This document shows, in pieces, positions 1-13,070 of a DNA stretch of 64,000 nt; position 1 is the stretch's first letter, and each line of letters starts with the position of its first letter. The position numbers and the translations under genes are program-made. Source of the stretch: Lycium barbarum (lineage: Eukaryota; Streptophyta; Magnoliopsida; Solanales; Solanaceae); assembly GCF_019175385.1 (NCBI RefSeq), contig NC_083344.1:27096231-27160230 (forward strand), given 5' to 3'. The notes beneath the pieces were generated by a model, which did not search any database, had not been told where the DNA came from, and worked only from the letters and a program-made list of their open reading frames with translations.

Positions 1-360
1 TGTATTAACTTATGTTCAAGCTGTTGGAAGAGGTTGCATAGTGATGGAGATTATGGACTGTTAAAAGCAATACTAAAGGAAGGATACCATTCATTATAGA
101 CAGAAAATGAGCAGGCCAAGCCTGAACTTGCACAGTTTCAAGTTAGAAGAAGACTTCTGTTGGTTACTGATTTCATAGCACCTGGTGAGAGCTCGGAGGT
201 TGATTAAGTGAAATCAAGCCACAACTTGGATATATGATGCTCTAGTTTAGGCTAATCCATTTGCTAGTTTTCTATTTTTTCATGATAGAGACACTTTTGG
301 CCTTGTATTATTGTGTTTTCTGTACAGACTTATTTTGTTTAATAAAACACAACTAGCGTC
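1..360 (+). other. possible 3' end of an unrecognised gene
   Basis: Frame 1 reads from base 1 to a TAA at 205-207 with one internal TAG at 97-99. That TAG sits in an acceptor-like context (TTCATTATAG), so the bases before it could be intron and the last exon could start near 100. The tail encodes about 35 residues ending in GESSEVD and was not recognised. An A/T-rich stretch with AATAAA at about 341 follows and could be a polyadenylation signal. There is too little sequence to name a product, and it could equally be a captured or decayed fragment. Confidence 0.25.
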
Positions 361-970
361 AAGCTGGTTATTTTGATTAAAAATAAAAAAGAGCATGGTA
401 TTAAAGCATGGTAGAGGTACATATATCACATCTCTTATTTCAAAAATTATCCATAGTTAACCAGAATATGTTACAATGTCAACGGAATAAATCTTATGTA
501 TGAATCCCGATTGATTGGTATGGTGTAAGACGAATTATATATTCGGTGTGATCGCTAACGAATACGAGGTATGAAGGACGGAAGTCAAATGACTGAGCAA
601 GGTAAGATAGCATTTGCTAGTGGATCTTAAGTCGTCATTGGAAAGAGTAGATCGTGTTAGCCTATAAACTGATGGTTCTTAAATTTAGGACGAGATGTTT
701 CGGTGAGGTTCGGTTATAAATCTTATTGGCAAAGATAAATGTAACTAGGAGAAGAGTGGGATAAATTCCAAAGCACTAGAATATGAGTTCGGAAGTATGA
801 ATTCCCTATCAGGGGCTTTGCGGTACGAAATAGAGTCTTTTAAGCTCGGTATAATTCATCAGGCCATAAGGGAGATGAGGCTTGTGCAAGATCAGGTAAT
901 GGTAGTCGTCTAAAACCCAGAATACATGATAGGCTCTTTTTGCTAGCTATCTAATGAGAAATATGATAAT
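361..970. other. no gene seen; probably decayed repeat
   Basis: No coding potential is visible. The text resembles degenerate LTR/internal retrotransposon DNA but could not be aligned to the other elements here. It ends exactly where a solo LTR begins. Confidence 0.3.
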
Positions 971-1191
971 TGTTACTCCTCGGAAAAAAAAAATCCTCCA
1001 TTGTTGTCCAAGTGAATGGACCCGCGAGGAGTACGAGTATCCGATGTTTTCATGAATAAGAAATAACATTTGACGACCCTAAGTAAGATTCCGAAGGCAA
1101 TTGCAATAAGAGATAGGTTATGCTCCATAATGAATAATTATAGGTTTTGGAAATGTGAAAAGTTACAGGTTTGCATTCTGGCCAGTTGGTC

Positions 1192-1463
1192 GTAAAGTGA
1201 AATACGGACCGTAAAGTGGTATACGGTCCGTAAACTGCCATGTCGTATTTTGGCTTCCAAAACATCAACTTTCTGCCAAATGAGCAAATGGTTAAATACG
1301 ATCCAAAATACAGACCGTAAAGTGGTTTACGGCCCGTAAACTGTGTCCGTAAATCACCACATCTCAGTTTGGGTTTCTGGTTCTAATATGATTAAATACG
1401 ACCACGAAGGATGGTCCATAAACTGGAATACGGACCGTAAACCAAGTTTACGACCACTGTGCA
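1192..1463. repeat. TACGGNCCGTA palindrome cluster in LTR
   Basis: Repeated short palindromes of the form TTTACGG(A/C)CCGTAAA and half-sites (AATACGACC) occur about every 20-60 bases, just upstream of an A/T-rich TATA-like stretch (about 1480-1500). The same cluster occupies the same relative place in LTRs at 46504, 49616 and 57202. Confidence 0.75.
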
Positions 1464-3016
1464 CTTCAAATCAGATTTTTAAGTCATTAAATAAGGGGAC
1501 CAAGGCTTATTTCATTTCACTTCTACATCACACCCCTTCTCTCTAGAACATCTCTCTACATATATTCCACAAGAGTTCAAGGATATTTGGTGATCAACAA
1601 CACAAATCAACTGAATCAAGTGTAAGGAAAACCATTAAGATTATTCAAGTCAAGAAAATCTTATTGAAGGAAAATTAGGGTTTTTGCTCAAGTGAAGTAT
1701 TTCGACCAAGGCTCATTCCTACAACATCTAAGGTAATATTTATTGTATTTATATGTTGTTTAAGGTATTTGAGAGTTAAAATGCTTGGACATTAGATGAG
1801 TATAGAAAAATGAGTCATGAATGATGAATAGTGACATTTTAAGAAATAGTTTGCATTGAGTTATGAGTCTTGATGTATTGTGATGTAAATGTGTTATAAA
1901 TGGTGTTGAGAACATGAGATGATCAATGTACGTGAATGCACAAGTTGTGTGTTATAGTCATGGATATGAGTAGTTGAAAGTAAGTCTAGAAATATGGATA
2001 ATGTGGATGAATAATGATTATTGTTATGGTATTGTGAATGCATTAGTGACGCTTGGGAGTTGATATACGCTATGGAGGAATGTCGTATAAATAAAGGAGA
2101 TGTTGTCCAATTTTGTCTAGCTTTAGCCATGTGTGCTAGTCGTCGATTCTAACGATAGTATGACTTTAATGAAGGTATAAATGCAACCGTTGAAAGAGAA
2201 CGTGCAAGTGGTAAATAGTCGAACAAAAAGGTATGTAAGGCTAACCCTTCTTTCATAAGGCATGGTTCTTTGGCCAATCATCTAAATCTTCTACGAGCTT
2301 ATGATGTTCTCCGAATGCTTCTATCTTCAAAGCTACTAAGCTTATGATTCTCGATATGCTACGATTGTACTAAATTCCTCGTATGACGCGTAGGCCCATT
2401 AAGGAAAATGTGATGAATGACGATAATAGTGATAATGATATCGATGATGATAATGACGTTAATAGAAATGATTCTTATGAGCTAGTATATGTATGACTAT
2501 TATGGTACCCCGAGCTTATGAGGCCGGGTATGATATGTAAATAAGTATGTATACGATTATGAAACGCACGCACACCTCTGCAGATGGTACGGACAACCCT
2601 GACGCCTTGGTAGGGCCAGGTAGATGTAACCCTGAAGCCTTGGTAGGGCCAGGTATGAATAACCTTGAGCCTTGGTTGGCCAAGTATGTATGAAACACCG
2701 ATCCTCCATGGTCGGGTATGCTACGTAAATGCTATGTATATGATATGATTATGCATATGATATGAATACGAATATGATATGACTATGTATATGAATGTGA
2801 ATAAGGGGCATATATACGAATACGAGCACAAATATGGTACGGATACTATTATGAATGCGGATAATGATGTATGTACACTAACGCGTATTAGAAATGGAAA
2901 GTTCGTAATAAAGACAAGTAAGTGTGTATGACGCTGATATTGCCATCTCCCATTCTATGCTATTTCTTATGTTGCTATTTATGCTTCTATATTGATATTG
3001 ATCATGCTTTACATAC

Positions 3017-3057
3017 TCAGTACATTCTTCGTACTGACGTCCTTTTGTTTGTGGACG
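3017..3057 (+). other. conserved paired hairpins (solo LTR 971)
   Basis: TCAGTAC, a 7-base loop and GTACTGA are followed directly by CGTCC, a T-rich loop and GGACG. CTGAC lies at the junction, and a CAGGT follows some 17 bases further on. The same two-stem layout occurs in all the better preserved LTRs of the window. Confidence 0.6.
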
Positions 3058-3521
3058 TTGCGTCATGCCAGCAGGTGCACAGGGAGACAGGCTTGATCCA
3101 TAGCTGCTTTCTCAGAGATTACATAGCAGAGCTTCATTTCATTCGGAGCCATAGCTTTTTGGTACTTATTCTTTTGTGTACATAATTATGGGCATAGCGG
3201 GGTCCTGTCCCGCTCATGTGATATGTTACACTTTTCTTAGAGGCTCGTAGTCACGTGTATATGGTTAGATATGTTTGGCCTTGTCGGCCTATGTTTTGTA
3301 TATCATTTTGATAGCCTTGTCGGCTCATGTACGTTGATGTGGCATAAATGCCAATTATGATATAAAGGCAATGTCGTCCAATGGGACTAGTACGATGAAT
3401 GAATAGATGTATATGTTTAATTGTATAGCTCACCTAGATGTAAGCATAAATGTAAGTTAAGGGGTGCCCGGGTGGGCTAGCACCGGGTGCTCGTCGCGGC
3501 CCCCCTAGGCGGGTCGTGACA

Positions 3522-4546
3522 ATAAGTTTTAGGAAGCAGGCAAACCCAGCTGAGACATATTGAGTTCTGTAGAATCGCCATATGAGCACACCAAGTGTAC
3601 AGTATGACAATGAAGCAAGATCAAGGTTGCGATCTTATGAAGTGCAAAGAAGGAATAACAATGTTACAAACATGACATGATAGCCAAGAAATAGACGAAT
3701 CCCGGGGAGGTTCTTAATGACTACGATTCTAGTATACGTCTCTATATGATCAAGCTAGCTTCTATCCCATGAAATCCTGGCAGGAATGAAACCTCCCTAT
3801 ACATCCCCTAAACATTCGAGGATGCATGTTCCTAAAGGGGAAGGATGTTACATCCCGGGCGAATGTTATTAAGGGGGGAGGGTGTTACACTTGACATTTT
3901 TCGCGCGACTAGTTCACCTTAAATCAACCAAGATAAGGTTCAATAACTTAATCTTCCTTGAGGTCATAGAGTGGTTTGACTCTATACGAATATAGAGAGG
4001 GTATATCTATGTCGCACCTCATACCTCTTACGTTGATTGCGTCATGTATTTTTGGATATAATCCAGAGAGATTAAAGTCACTCCCTACGGAAAATGAAGG
4101 TTATGTTACGGTAAGATTTAACCGACTATGGTTGGAAATAGTAGAGGGTGGCCAAGGTGAAGATACCAAGCCATTTATATATTGTAGATGTAGTGGGACT
4201 CCGGCATTAAATCATAGTAGGGATACATTACTCTCGTTATCCTAGTCACCGAGGATTAACTGAGATGTACCTTGACGTCAAGAGAATAAATCATATGGAT
4301 AGTCTTCAGATAGGAACATAACCCCTCCTTAAGATGAATTATATGGATGGCATGATTGTTAAAATAAAAAAATAAAAAAATAAAAAAATATATAATATAA
4401 GGAGAACCAATCATGTGGTTAGAGTCGAATGTGATCTGGTTTAATAGCTATGTCCCAGAGTTATTCACCCTCGGCGAATCCCTAATAAGTTGACCCTCCC
4501 CATGCACCTCTACATTTGAGGACGAATGTTCCTAAGGGGGAGAGGA
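3522..4546 (+). mobile_element. degenerate 3' internal end of a gypsy element
   Basis: No open polyprotein remains. The typical 3' end signature of these elements (TTCGAGGA..GTTCC followed by a purine tract) appears at about 3808-3850, a second purine tract with TGTTACAC at about 3870-3890, and a third at 4513-4546 immediately before LTR F. The stretch therefore looks like the tail of one or more decayed elements. An unrecognised reading frame at 3976-4245 has no recognisable motif and I do not regard it as a gene. Confidence 0.45.
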
Positions 4547-5950
4547 TGTTTCACCACATACTTTTACGTCGTATACGTCGTGAGTAGACTAACGTAAACC
4601 CTGAGAATTTTAGTATGAAAATAAAGAGCTCGTGGTATAAGGAGGTGAAGTCCCGGAATGATTTCGGACTTAAAAGTGTGATAACGGTGATTGGGAATAA
4701 TATTTTGTGTGTGCCAAAAGAGACTATGGGCTAATACTATATCTCATGATTATTGTAATGGGTATATGAGGTATGTTAAAAATGATTAGTATTTAAGTGG
4801 ATTGAGATCAAGAAATTAATTAAGTCTGTAATTGGTTAAATAGTGGAAATGAGGTGGAAGATAAGATATTAATTAAGCACATTGTATACGTATTATGTGG
4901 ACATAATCCATGAACAAATTGATAAGTGGAAGCAAAGTGAATGTATAAGGTGGCACCATTTGGTCTATGTGACAAGAATCTATACCAAGGAAGGTACACG
5001 TGTAAAGCAAATCAAATGGGCGTGGTTATAATTGTACTCCACTTAATGAAAACTGATGTTTTCCTTTGTTAAGATAGAGATGCAGCATATAAATTTTTAT
5101 TAAGAATTGGTACCCAACAAGCACAATAACGTGATTTACATTTCATACACAACAACGTGAGTTCCAATATTGTGGAATCGTGGTATAAATTTTCTAAATA
5201 ACAACAAACGGATTTTGGCACACTGCTTCGATCTCGTTGTTTTGTGTCACGACCCAACCCCATGAGCTGTGACTAGTGCCCGAGCTGGACACTCGTATAC
5301 GAACTTGTTAGATATAGTCAGACTAAAACTAAGGACAGTATGGAAACTTGTAAAAGCAACTAAAGATCCATAACGCCACATATCATCATAAACCTGTCTC
5401 CTGAGGAGTCACAGCTAACCAACACATAACATAATATGCAAGCCGACAAGGCTGCCACTATATATGGAAATATCCAAAATGAATCATATCGACATAGCTG
5501 ACCAAAACCGACACGCAACCCACCCATGTCTAGAGCCCTCTAAGAGTATAAAAGTGAAATATGACGGGACAGGGCCCCGCCGTACCCCTGGATATGCATA
5601 AGTCTACATCAAAAGATTTGCACAAAAATAATCTAGGCTCCGGAACAATGGAGCTCTCCAGACTGCTGAGCAGAAGTCCTAGGCTGGAGGGTCACCAAAC
5701 CGAGTGTATGTACCTGCGGGCATGAAACGCAGCCCCCCGAAGAAAGGGGGTGTTATACCTCGGAACTTTGGGTTGCTGACCAGTGAAGGGACTAACGTAA
5801 GTTAAGGTGTGCATGATGTCCCTACAAGTAAGAAGGGATACTTAATAATTCTAATTAAGATTCCAAAGAAGTTAAAGGCAAGGGAGAAAAGTCCGTTAAA
5901 TGAAACTTCACCGCAGTTCTGTGAAAAGGGAGTTCGATGGTCGTTCTTTG

Positions 5951-6150
5951 TACCGTCGGACGAGTCGACGCTTCGTCGATTGTGTCGTAGAATTGGGCTA
6001 GGGCGAAGGCCATTGGACGAACAGGTCGATGCTCCATCGATCAGTTCGATGAACCGTCCTTCTCACCGTAGAACGAAAGGAAATGACAGATTGCTCACTG
6101 GAAATTTAACGACTTCGACGACCAGATCGACGCTCCGTCGATCGTACCGT
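5951..6150. repeat. TCGACG-type palindrome cluster in LTR
   Basis: Short repeats of the form TCGACGCTCCGTCGATC and GTCGATGCTCCATCGATC sit at the place where the other LTRs carry TACGGNCCGTA palindromes, again just upstream of an A/T-rich stretch (TTAATATAAGG near 6180). Confidence 0.6.
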
Positions 6151-7631
6151 ATATCTCGGTCGAGACTGATTTTGAGAATTAATATAAGGATACTCCCCTT
6201 CATTTTAATTCATTTCATCTCACTCCTTCACATATCAAGAAACCTCTAGAACCTTCTCCATCATTCATCCACAAGAAATCAAAGGAAATCTATGATCAAC
6301 TACACCAAAACCATGAAATCAAGCGTATGAAACCCATTAAAAGTTCATCTACACCAAGAAAACTCAAGAGAAGAAAGTTAGGGTTTTGGTGCAAAAAGAG
6401 AAGTTCCACTCAAAGGTTGTTCATCCACCATCCAAGGTGCGTTTTATGGTATTTACATGTTATTTAAGGTGTTGAAAGTTGAAACACTTATACTATAGAA
6501 AGAGGTAGAAAATGGGTCATGAATGAGTGAATAGTGTCATTATTGAAAAATAGTTGGGAGGAATTATGAATGTTAGTATGTTCTGATTGTAAATATGTTA
6601 TTAATGACACTTAGACCACGGAATGAGTATTGTATAAGAGAAAACGCGATAGTGAGCTATAACCATAATTGTGGAGAAATTAAAGGGAAATGGTGAATTG
6701 TGATAAATGTAAATGAATGATGATTGTTGTTGCGATGTTGTGAATGTTGTTATGTACGTTTGGGAGTTGATATAGAATGTGGGAAAAGTAGTAGAAACAA
6801 AGGAAATGCTGCCCAATTTTCCCTAGAAATAGTACAACATTCTTATCGTCGATTAACTAACGCTAATACGAGTTCTCTCTTGAAGGTAGAAATGTGCCAT
6901 TAGAGAACGATCAAGCGATGGGATAGTTAAACAACAAAGGTATATGAGGCTATTCCTTTCTTTCTATGACATGAATCCTATAGTATAACCTTCCTTCCTC
7001 TCCATGAATCTCTTAAGTTCCAGAAAATATGAGCCTATGCTCATAAATAACTACACAAGGTAATGAGTTAAAGTAGCGAAGTTCTAGATGTTAATGATAT
7101 GATGTTCCTAAAACGTCAATGATGTTATTTATTGCTTACACTCACCTCATATACTATTCCCTTCAAGGTCAGACAGGATGTTAATGAGTGCTCCATAAGG
7201 AAATCGGGAGATCACGACCTTACGTCACCCCGATAAAGAATAGTTGTCCTTGAGTCTTTATGCATGCACTATGCTGAGCATATTATGATGATGATATAAC
7301 ACCGCGACTATTTGGCAGGGCAGTCACCGCTAAGGCGGGCAGCGTATACACCATGGCCAGATGGCATGGGCAGACACCACTAGTGGGCGGCATGAGATGA
7401 TACCCCGGACGCGGGAGGCCTGGACGCGAGAGGCCTGGACGCAGGCTAATTATTATTACACCAATCCAATATGGACGGGAAGCTTATATATTTATGCATA
7501 TATGACATGATGACGATTATGAGTAAGCCAGCATGCATCATTTCCTTTATACTTGACAGTCAGATACAGATGTTTCTTATTGATGCTTCCTTTATTCATT
7601 GACGCAATATTATTGGTTATGCCTCTCATAC

Positions 7632-7671
7632 TCAGTACAATGTTCGTACTGACGTCCGTTTTCTTTGGACG
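7632..7671 (+). other. conserved paired hairpins (solo LTR 5751)
   Basis: TCAGTAC-7 nt-GTACTGA is followed directly by CGTCC-9 nt-GGACG. A CCCACAGGTAG acceptor-like motif lies about 10 bases downstream. Confidence 0.6.
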
Positions 7672-7904
7672 CTGTGTCATGCCCACAGGTAGACAGGGAG
7701 GTGATCTTGTTCCAGACTCGTAGGAGCTATTAGCCGAGTTGGAGAGCACTCCATTTTCCAGAGGTGCCATTTCTTATTCTTTTGGTTTATATGTATATGT
7801 ATGTTTTGGGCACGACGGGGTCCTGTCCCGTTCATTTGTCTAGCAATCTAGTAGAGGTTCGTAGATATGCAGTGTGGGTGGTATGGTCTCACGAGGTTGC
7901 TACC

Positions 7905-7907
<3 letters not shown>

Positions 7908-7965
<58 letters not shown>
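7908..7965. repeat. (TA)n microsatellite
   Basis: An uninterrupted TA dinucleotide run inside the solo LTR. Confidence 0.95.
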
Positions 7966-7968
<3 letters not shown>

Positions 7969-8387
7969 TCAATGACCAAAAGGCTTGTGCATATAAAAGC
8001 ATTCGTATTTCCGAATGAAAAATGATTTTCTTATAACTTGAGTATGATTTCGATAAAACAACGTTTAATGAGCATGATAAGTAGTAGAACTAGGGGTGCT
8101 CGGTGGTTAGCCCCGAGTACCCGTTACGGCCCCAAGTTGGGTCGTGACAGGGGCTCAGTACAAGGAATGTACTGAGTATATAAAGCATGAAATACAATAA
8201 AGAAGATTATGACTGAATAAAATATTACAGGAGGCAAGTATGATAATCAAAGATACCAATGCACCTGTGCCTTACGAGATGAGAATCATGTATATCTATA
8301 TCATATACCATACCCGGCCCATTATAGGACTCGGTCAATAAAGTCATCATATACCATTCTCGGCCTATCATGGGACTCGGTGCCATA

Positions 8388-8421
<34 letters not shown>

Positions 8422-10129
8422 GTACCCGGCCCTCTAGTGAGGGACTCGGTGAACAATGTAGTGAAACTGTGCACGAATACATACCCGGCACGGGACTCGG
8501 TGAATAATATATATTAACGGCATGCACGAGCAGAATATCATGAGCAACCACATGCAAACTAAATCATCTGAGACTTAATACAATAATTAGAATGAACTAA
8601 CACTTGAGAATCAAAGACAACAGTCATGTCAAGTACCCCTCGAATGTCACTATTGATTATATCAAATAGGATTTCAGGAATCACAGACACGTGTCAGGAC
8701 ATAATAACATAGCTTCTGGAAATCAAGAACATTAGCCATCCTAGTGTCTCTAAGAATAGGAGCTTCTTTGGAGTTTATACATTCGTCGTCTGTTTGTCTC
8801 ACATAGACCATCCCAAAAAGAAAGAAGAGATAGTTTTACATACCTTTGACACTTAATCCGTGACTCGATATGTATACGCTGCCCGAAGTACCTCAACCTA
8901 TATTAAGATGTTAAGAACTATGGTTAAACTATGGAAAAGCTTAAAACGTATTCCGAAGTTAGTAGCTTATTTCTAGAAAATTGGGCGGCATTTCCCCTAT
9001 ATTGTTCACTTCCCTCACATTCAAGCCAACTATAAAAACGACCAGAATAACATCAACAACAACATGTCCAAGTTACAATATCAAGAATTAGAATATTCAA
9101 GAACACCCCGAAACAGCCCGCACCGCACGCACAACACACCAAATCAGTCCACACGTTGCACATTCAACAATAATCAACATAACGACCACGACATACTCAA
9201 GTTTTTTCTAATGATATATAGCCACAAAACATCATCAAAAATGACCTTTCAATAACATGCCCCAAACAGACCATCACTACAACAACACAATCCAAAATCA
9301 TAACCACACTTAGTCCTTCAACTCAACAAGAACAGCCCAACAACCTCATGAACATCTAATCCAATTCATATCTCAACTATAACTTTAAATATCTTGATTC
9401 CTTCACTTTCAGCACATAATCGGTAACAACAATAACAACGACAACAATCAAACCCAATTTAATTGAAACAACTCCAATTCAACCCAATTACAACACCAAC
9501 GAAATCATGCATTTTCTTACTTCTAATTCAACTTAATAAGAGTTAATCTCTCAATTACAATATCATTTGCTCCAATTACACTATAAGAAGAATAAATCTT
9601 ACCTTAAATTAGCTAGAACAGATCCAACAATCACTTGCACCAATTGCACCACTTCGTCTTCCTCAATTTAAATCCTAACGTTGCTGCTCCTTTGAGACGT
9701 TTAGAACACCTTAGGGAATTAAAATTTTCTTCCTTCTACAATTTTGAGGCTGGTCGTGAGCTCAAGAGAAGCCATGGCTATTTGTAAATGTTCTTTCAAT
9801 GAAATATGATGGTGAATGTGTATTTTAATGAGTCATCAACACATATATATATGTAGCCAGCCCTTAGGACACGTGCCCCACTAGCATGCATCATCCAAGC
9901 TCATTTTTTAACTATCATATCTGGTGCGGCCCACTTAATGGTGTAATTAGCTTAATTAATCATTAATCCCCACTAATATTTCCACACTAATAGTAATTAA
10001 TTAGCAAACCGTGCAATATTAAAATCGGGATTTAAAAGTCCTTGTCTCATATCTCAAAATAACCTTGTCCTTGAACTTATGTCGATTAGCTTAGGAATAA
10101 TCCAACGTACAAAAATACGGGATATAACA

Positions 10130-10145
10130 TCCTTCCCTCATTTGG
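10130..10145 (-). other. polypurine tract of element D
   Basis: On the minus strand this is a purine-rich stretch ending AGGGAAGGA directly against the LTR. It is preceded by the self-complementary ACATTCGAGGACGAATGT found at the 3' internal end of all elements here. It would prime plus-strand DNA synthesis. Confidence 0.65.
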
Positions 10146-10280
10146 AACATTCGTCCTCGAATGTTAAACTAGTTCCATAGGATCCTAAAAAATTTCGGAA
10201 AAGTCTCCTTTATCGCTATCCCTACCAACCTGCCTTTAGCAACCCACAGATGCCTCACAGGGCCACCATAACACATAGTC

Positions 10281-11969
10281 TCATCTACCAATCAATATAG
10301 TCAAGGAAGGAATTAAATTACCTGTAGGCATAGGGAACAAGTAAGGATACTTATTCTTCATTTCATCTTCGGCTTCCCAGGTCACCTGTTCCCTATTATT
10401 ATTTCGCCACAATACCTTAATGGAAGCCACATCCTTAGTACGTAACCTTCTAATTTGGTGATCAAGTATAGCTATAGGGCTCTCCTCATAAGAAAACTCC
10501 TCTGTTACCTGGACATCATCTACAGGGAATACTCTGGAAGGGTCACCAATACATTTACGAACCATTGATACATGAAAGACTTGATGTACTGCTTCCAAAT
10601 CAGATGGTAGGTCCAACTCATAGGCAGCCTTGCCTACCCTACGAATAATTTGGTAAGGCCTAATATATCTCGGGTTAAGCTTCCCCTTCTTGCTGAATCT
10701 CATCACACCCTTAATGGGTGACACCTTCAAGAACACCCAATCACCATTCTGAAACTCTAAGTTTCAACGTCGGTTATCTGCATATGACTTCTGTCGACTC
10801 TGGGCTGCCAATAATCTCTCCTGAATAAGCTTCACCTTATCAATAGCTTGCTAAATCATGTCTGGGCCTATCAATTTAGTCTCACCAACATCGAACCAAC
10901 CAATAGGTGACCTGCACTTCCTCCCATATAAGGCCTCGTACGGTGCCATGTGGATACTAGAATTGTAGCTATTATTATAAGCAAACTCGATAAGTGGCAA
11001 ATGATCATCCCAGCTACCTCTGAAGTCAATAATACAGCCTTGCAACATATCTTCTAGGTTGAAATGTTGTGCTAAGACTCACCTGTGTCCCCAATCCCTT
11101 CTGGAATGATCTCCAGAAGTTAGCTGTAAACTGATCTCCTCTGTCCGATATAATAGATGTGGGAACCCCATGAAGTCTCACTATCTCCCTGATGTACAAC
11201 CTCGCATAGTCCTCAGCTCAATAAGTAGTCCTGACTGGAAGAAAATGGGCTGATTTTGTCAGCCCATCCACAATAACCCATATAGAGTCATACTTCCGTG
11301 GGGTGCGAGGTAAACCTGTAATGAAGTCCATATTAATTACTACCCATTTCCAAGTGGGGATCTCTATCTCCTGTAATAACCCACCAGGCTTCTGATGCTC
11401 GACCTTAACCTGTTGACAATTCGGGCACTGAGCAACAAACTCCGCTATGTCCCTTTTCTTGCCATCCCACCAATATAAACATCTGAGGTCATGATACATC
11501 TTCGTTGACCCTAGATGAACAGAATAACGGGCATAGTGTGCCTCTTCCATAACCTGTTGTCGTAGCCCTGCAACCTCAGGTACACACAATCTGCCTCCAT
11601 ACCGTAGCACTCCGTCAGGTGTAACCTCGAATGGGGTCTTCTCCTTTTGAAGAGTTGTATCTCTATACTGTGCCAGAACAGGGTCCTCGTACTGGCGTCT
11701 CTTTACCTCTTCTATGATAGACGACTCAGCAACTTCTCGAACAGAACTCCACCATCTCCAAAATCAGCCAAACGGACTCCAAGATTAGCTAACCGGTAAA
11801 TCTCACGAACTATCTCCTTCCTTTCCGGTTGCACGTCTGTCAGGCTACCCATAGATTTACGGCTAAGAGCATCTGCTACAACATTTGCTTTCCCGAGATG
11901 GTATAGAATATCAACATCATAATCCTTTAGTAACTCTAGCCACCGTCTCTGTCGTAAATTCAGCTCCTT
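10281..11969 (-). pseudogene. element D integrase and chromodomain-like tail
   Basis: Read leftwards, it contains the H-H-C-C zinc-binding part (ending CPNC near 11430), the core with INMDF (first catalytic Asp) and SDRGDQF (second Asp, near 11145), and the C-terminal part ending in a chromodomain-like module (VKVLWRNNNREQVTWEAE, near 10370-10420). A stop interrupts the core at 11218-11220. A deletion at about 11065-11075 removes the segment that holds the catalytic Glu in C and B (QTDGQAER), so the DDE triad is incomplete, and the reading frame shifts there. Further breaks separate 10851 from 10736. The integrase would be inactive. Confidence 0.88.
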
Positions 11970-13067
11970 CTACTTAAAGATATATTGGAGACTCTTATGA
12001 TCCGTATAAATATCAACATGAACACCATATAAATAATGCCTCCATATCTTCAAGGCATGAATTACCACTGCTAACTCCAGATCATGAGTAGGATAATTCC
12101 TTTCGTGCTTTCTGAGCTGTCGGGAGGCATAGGCTATAACCTCGCCATGCTGCATCAATACACAACCTAGTCCAACACCTAAAGCATCACAATAAATAAC
12201 ATAACCATCTGGTCCCTCAGGAAGAGTTAGAACTGGAGTCGTGGTCAACTTATCTTTCAGCAACTGGAAGCTTTGCTCATCAGCACCGGCCCACTGGAAC
12301 TTAACTGCCTTCTGAGTTAGCCTTGTTAAAGGCGCTGAAATCGAGGAAAACTTCTCTATGAATCTCTTGTAATATCCTGCTAGCCCTAGAAAACTGCGTA
12401 CCTCAGTAGGTGTCGTAGGTGTAGGCCAAGTCTTTACAGCCTCAATCTTCTGCGTATCTACCTGAATACCATCAGCTCCAATAATATGCCCCAAGAATGC
12501 TACCGAAGTCAACCAGAACTCGCACTTAGAAAACTTAGCATACAACTTCTAGTGTTGGAGCACCCTAAGTACCGTCCTCAAATGGTCTGCATGCTCCTCT
12601 TCCGAACGTGAATAGACTAGAATATCATCAACAAACACAATAACGAACATATCTAGGAATGGTTTGAATACTCAGTTCATCAAATCCATAAATACTGCTG
12701 GAGCATTGGTCAGCCCAAAAGACATCACTCTAAATTCATAATGCCCGTATCGAGTCCTGAATGCAGTCTTCAGAATATCTGCCTCCTTTACCCGCACCTG
12801 ATGATAGCCTGATCGTAAGTCTATCTTCGAAAAACACTTAGCACCCTGCAACTGGTCAAATAGATCGTCAATCCTGGGGAGGGGATACCTATTCTTTATA
12901 GTTACTTTATTCAGCTGCCTATAATCAATACACATCCGCAGCGACCCATCTTTCTTTCTCACAAATAATACCGGTGCTCCCCAAGGTGATGTGCTAGGCC
13001 TGATGAAGCCCTTTTCTAACAAGTCTCTCAGTTGCTCCTTTAACTCTTTCAGATCTGCAGGTGCCAT
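11970..13067 (-). pseudogene. element D reverse transcriptase and RNase H
   Basis: The RT fingers and palm are clear: [39 protein letters not shown] and an FVDD catalytic box (near 12625). RNase H follows with [14 protein letters not shown] and TDHKSLQY. All lie in one frame but with stops at 12672-12674 (TGA after DLMN), about 12548 (TAG before KLYAKF) and 11970-11972 (TAG after QYIFK). The last stop stands at the same codon as in element B. The enzyme would copy element RNA to DNA in the cytoplasmic particle, but this copy cannot make it whole. Confidence 0.9.
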
Positions 13068-13070
13068 TCT

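Larger units (their letters stand above)
971..3521 (+). mobile_element. solo LTR of a gypsy/chromovirus family
   Basis: It starts TGTTACTCCTCGG and ends GGGTCGTGACA, the same termini as the LTRs of the complete element at 49616-59601. Length is about 2.55 kb with no pol coding, so it is probably a solo LTR left by LTR-LTR recombination. The flanking 5-mers are ATAAT (966-970) and ATAAG (3522-3526), a 4/5 match as expected for an old target-site duplication. It carries a TACGGNCCGTA palindrome cluster (1192-1463), AAG|GTAAT (1730), AAG|GTATGT (2228) and the paired hairpins at 3017-3057. Confidence 0.8.
5751..8149 (+). mobile_element. solo LTR nested in the D LTR
   Basis: It starts TGTTATACCTCGG and ends GGGTCGTGACA, 2399 bp, with no internal region. 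It is flanked by GGGGG (5746-5750) and GGGGC (8150-8154), a 4/5 target-site duplication. The flanking D sequence is continuous with the intact right LTR of D (GAAGAAA..GGGG then TCAGTAC). Its second half resembles the LTRs of C, with shared GGCGGGC, CCCCGGACGCGGGAGG and hairpin blocks. Its promoter-side palindromes are of a different sequence (5951-6150). Confidence 0.88.
5245..10129 (-). repeat. 3' LTR of element D, interrupted
   Basis: On the plus strand it begins TGTCACGACCC and ends GGGATATAACA. The actual LTR is 5245-5750 plus 8155-10129, about 2.48 kb. It matches the right LTR (15329-17834) closely, including the hairpin region and the short AT tract near 9840. It contains a stretch of roughly 80 bases near 8635-8715 that the right LTR lacks. 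Confidence 0.9.

Noticed and set aside
3976..4245. 89-codon frame as a possible small gene
   Set aside because: No domain, no start context or exon signals, and it lies between purine-tract signatures of decayed elements.
7764..8018. Open frames made of repeated Tyr-Ile or Cys-Val/Thr-His (also at 17392-17598, 21372-21751, 22079-22474, 45171-45374)
   Set aside because: They are translations of TA, TG and CA microsatellites and have no coding signal.
9064..9255. Matching 63-codon frames at 9064-9255 and 16661-16852
   Set aside because: They match because they lie in the two LTRs of element D. There is no domain and both run opposite to the element's coding strand.
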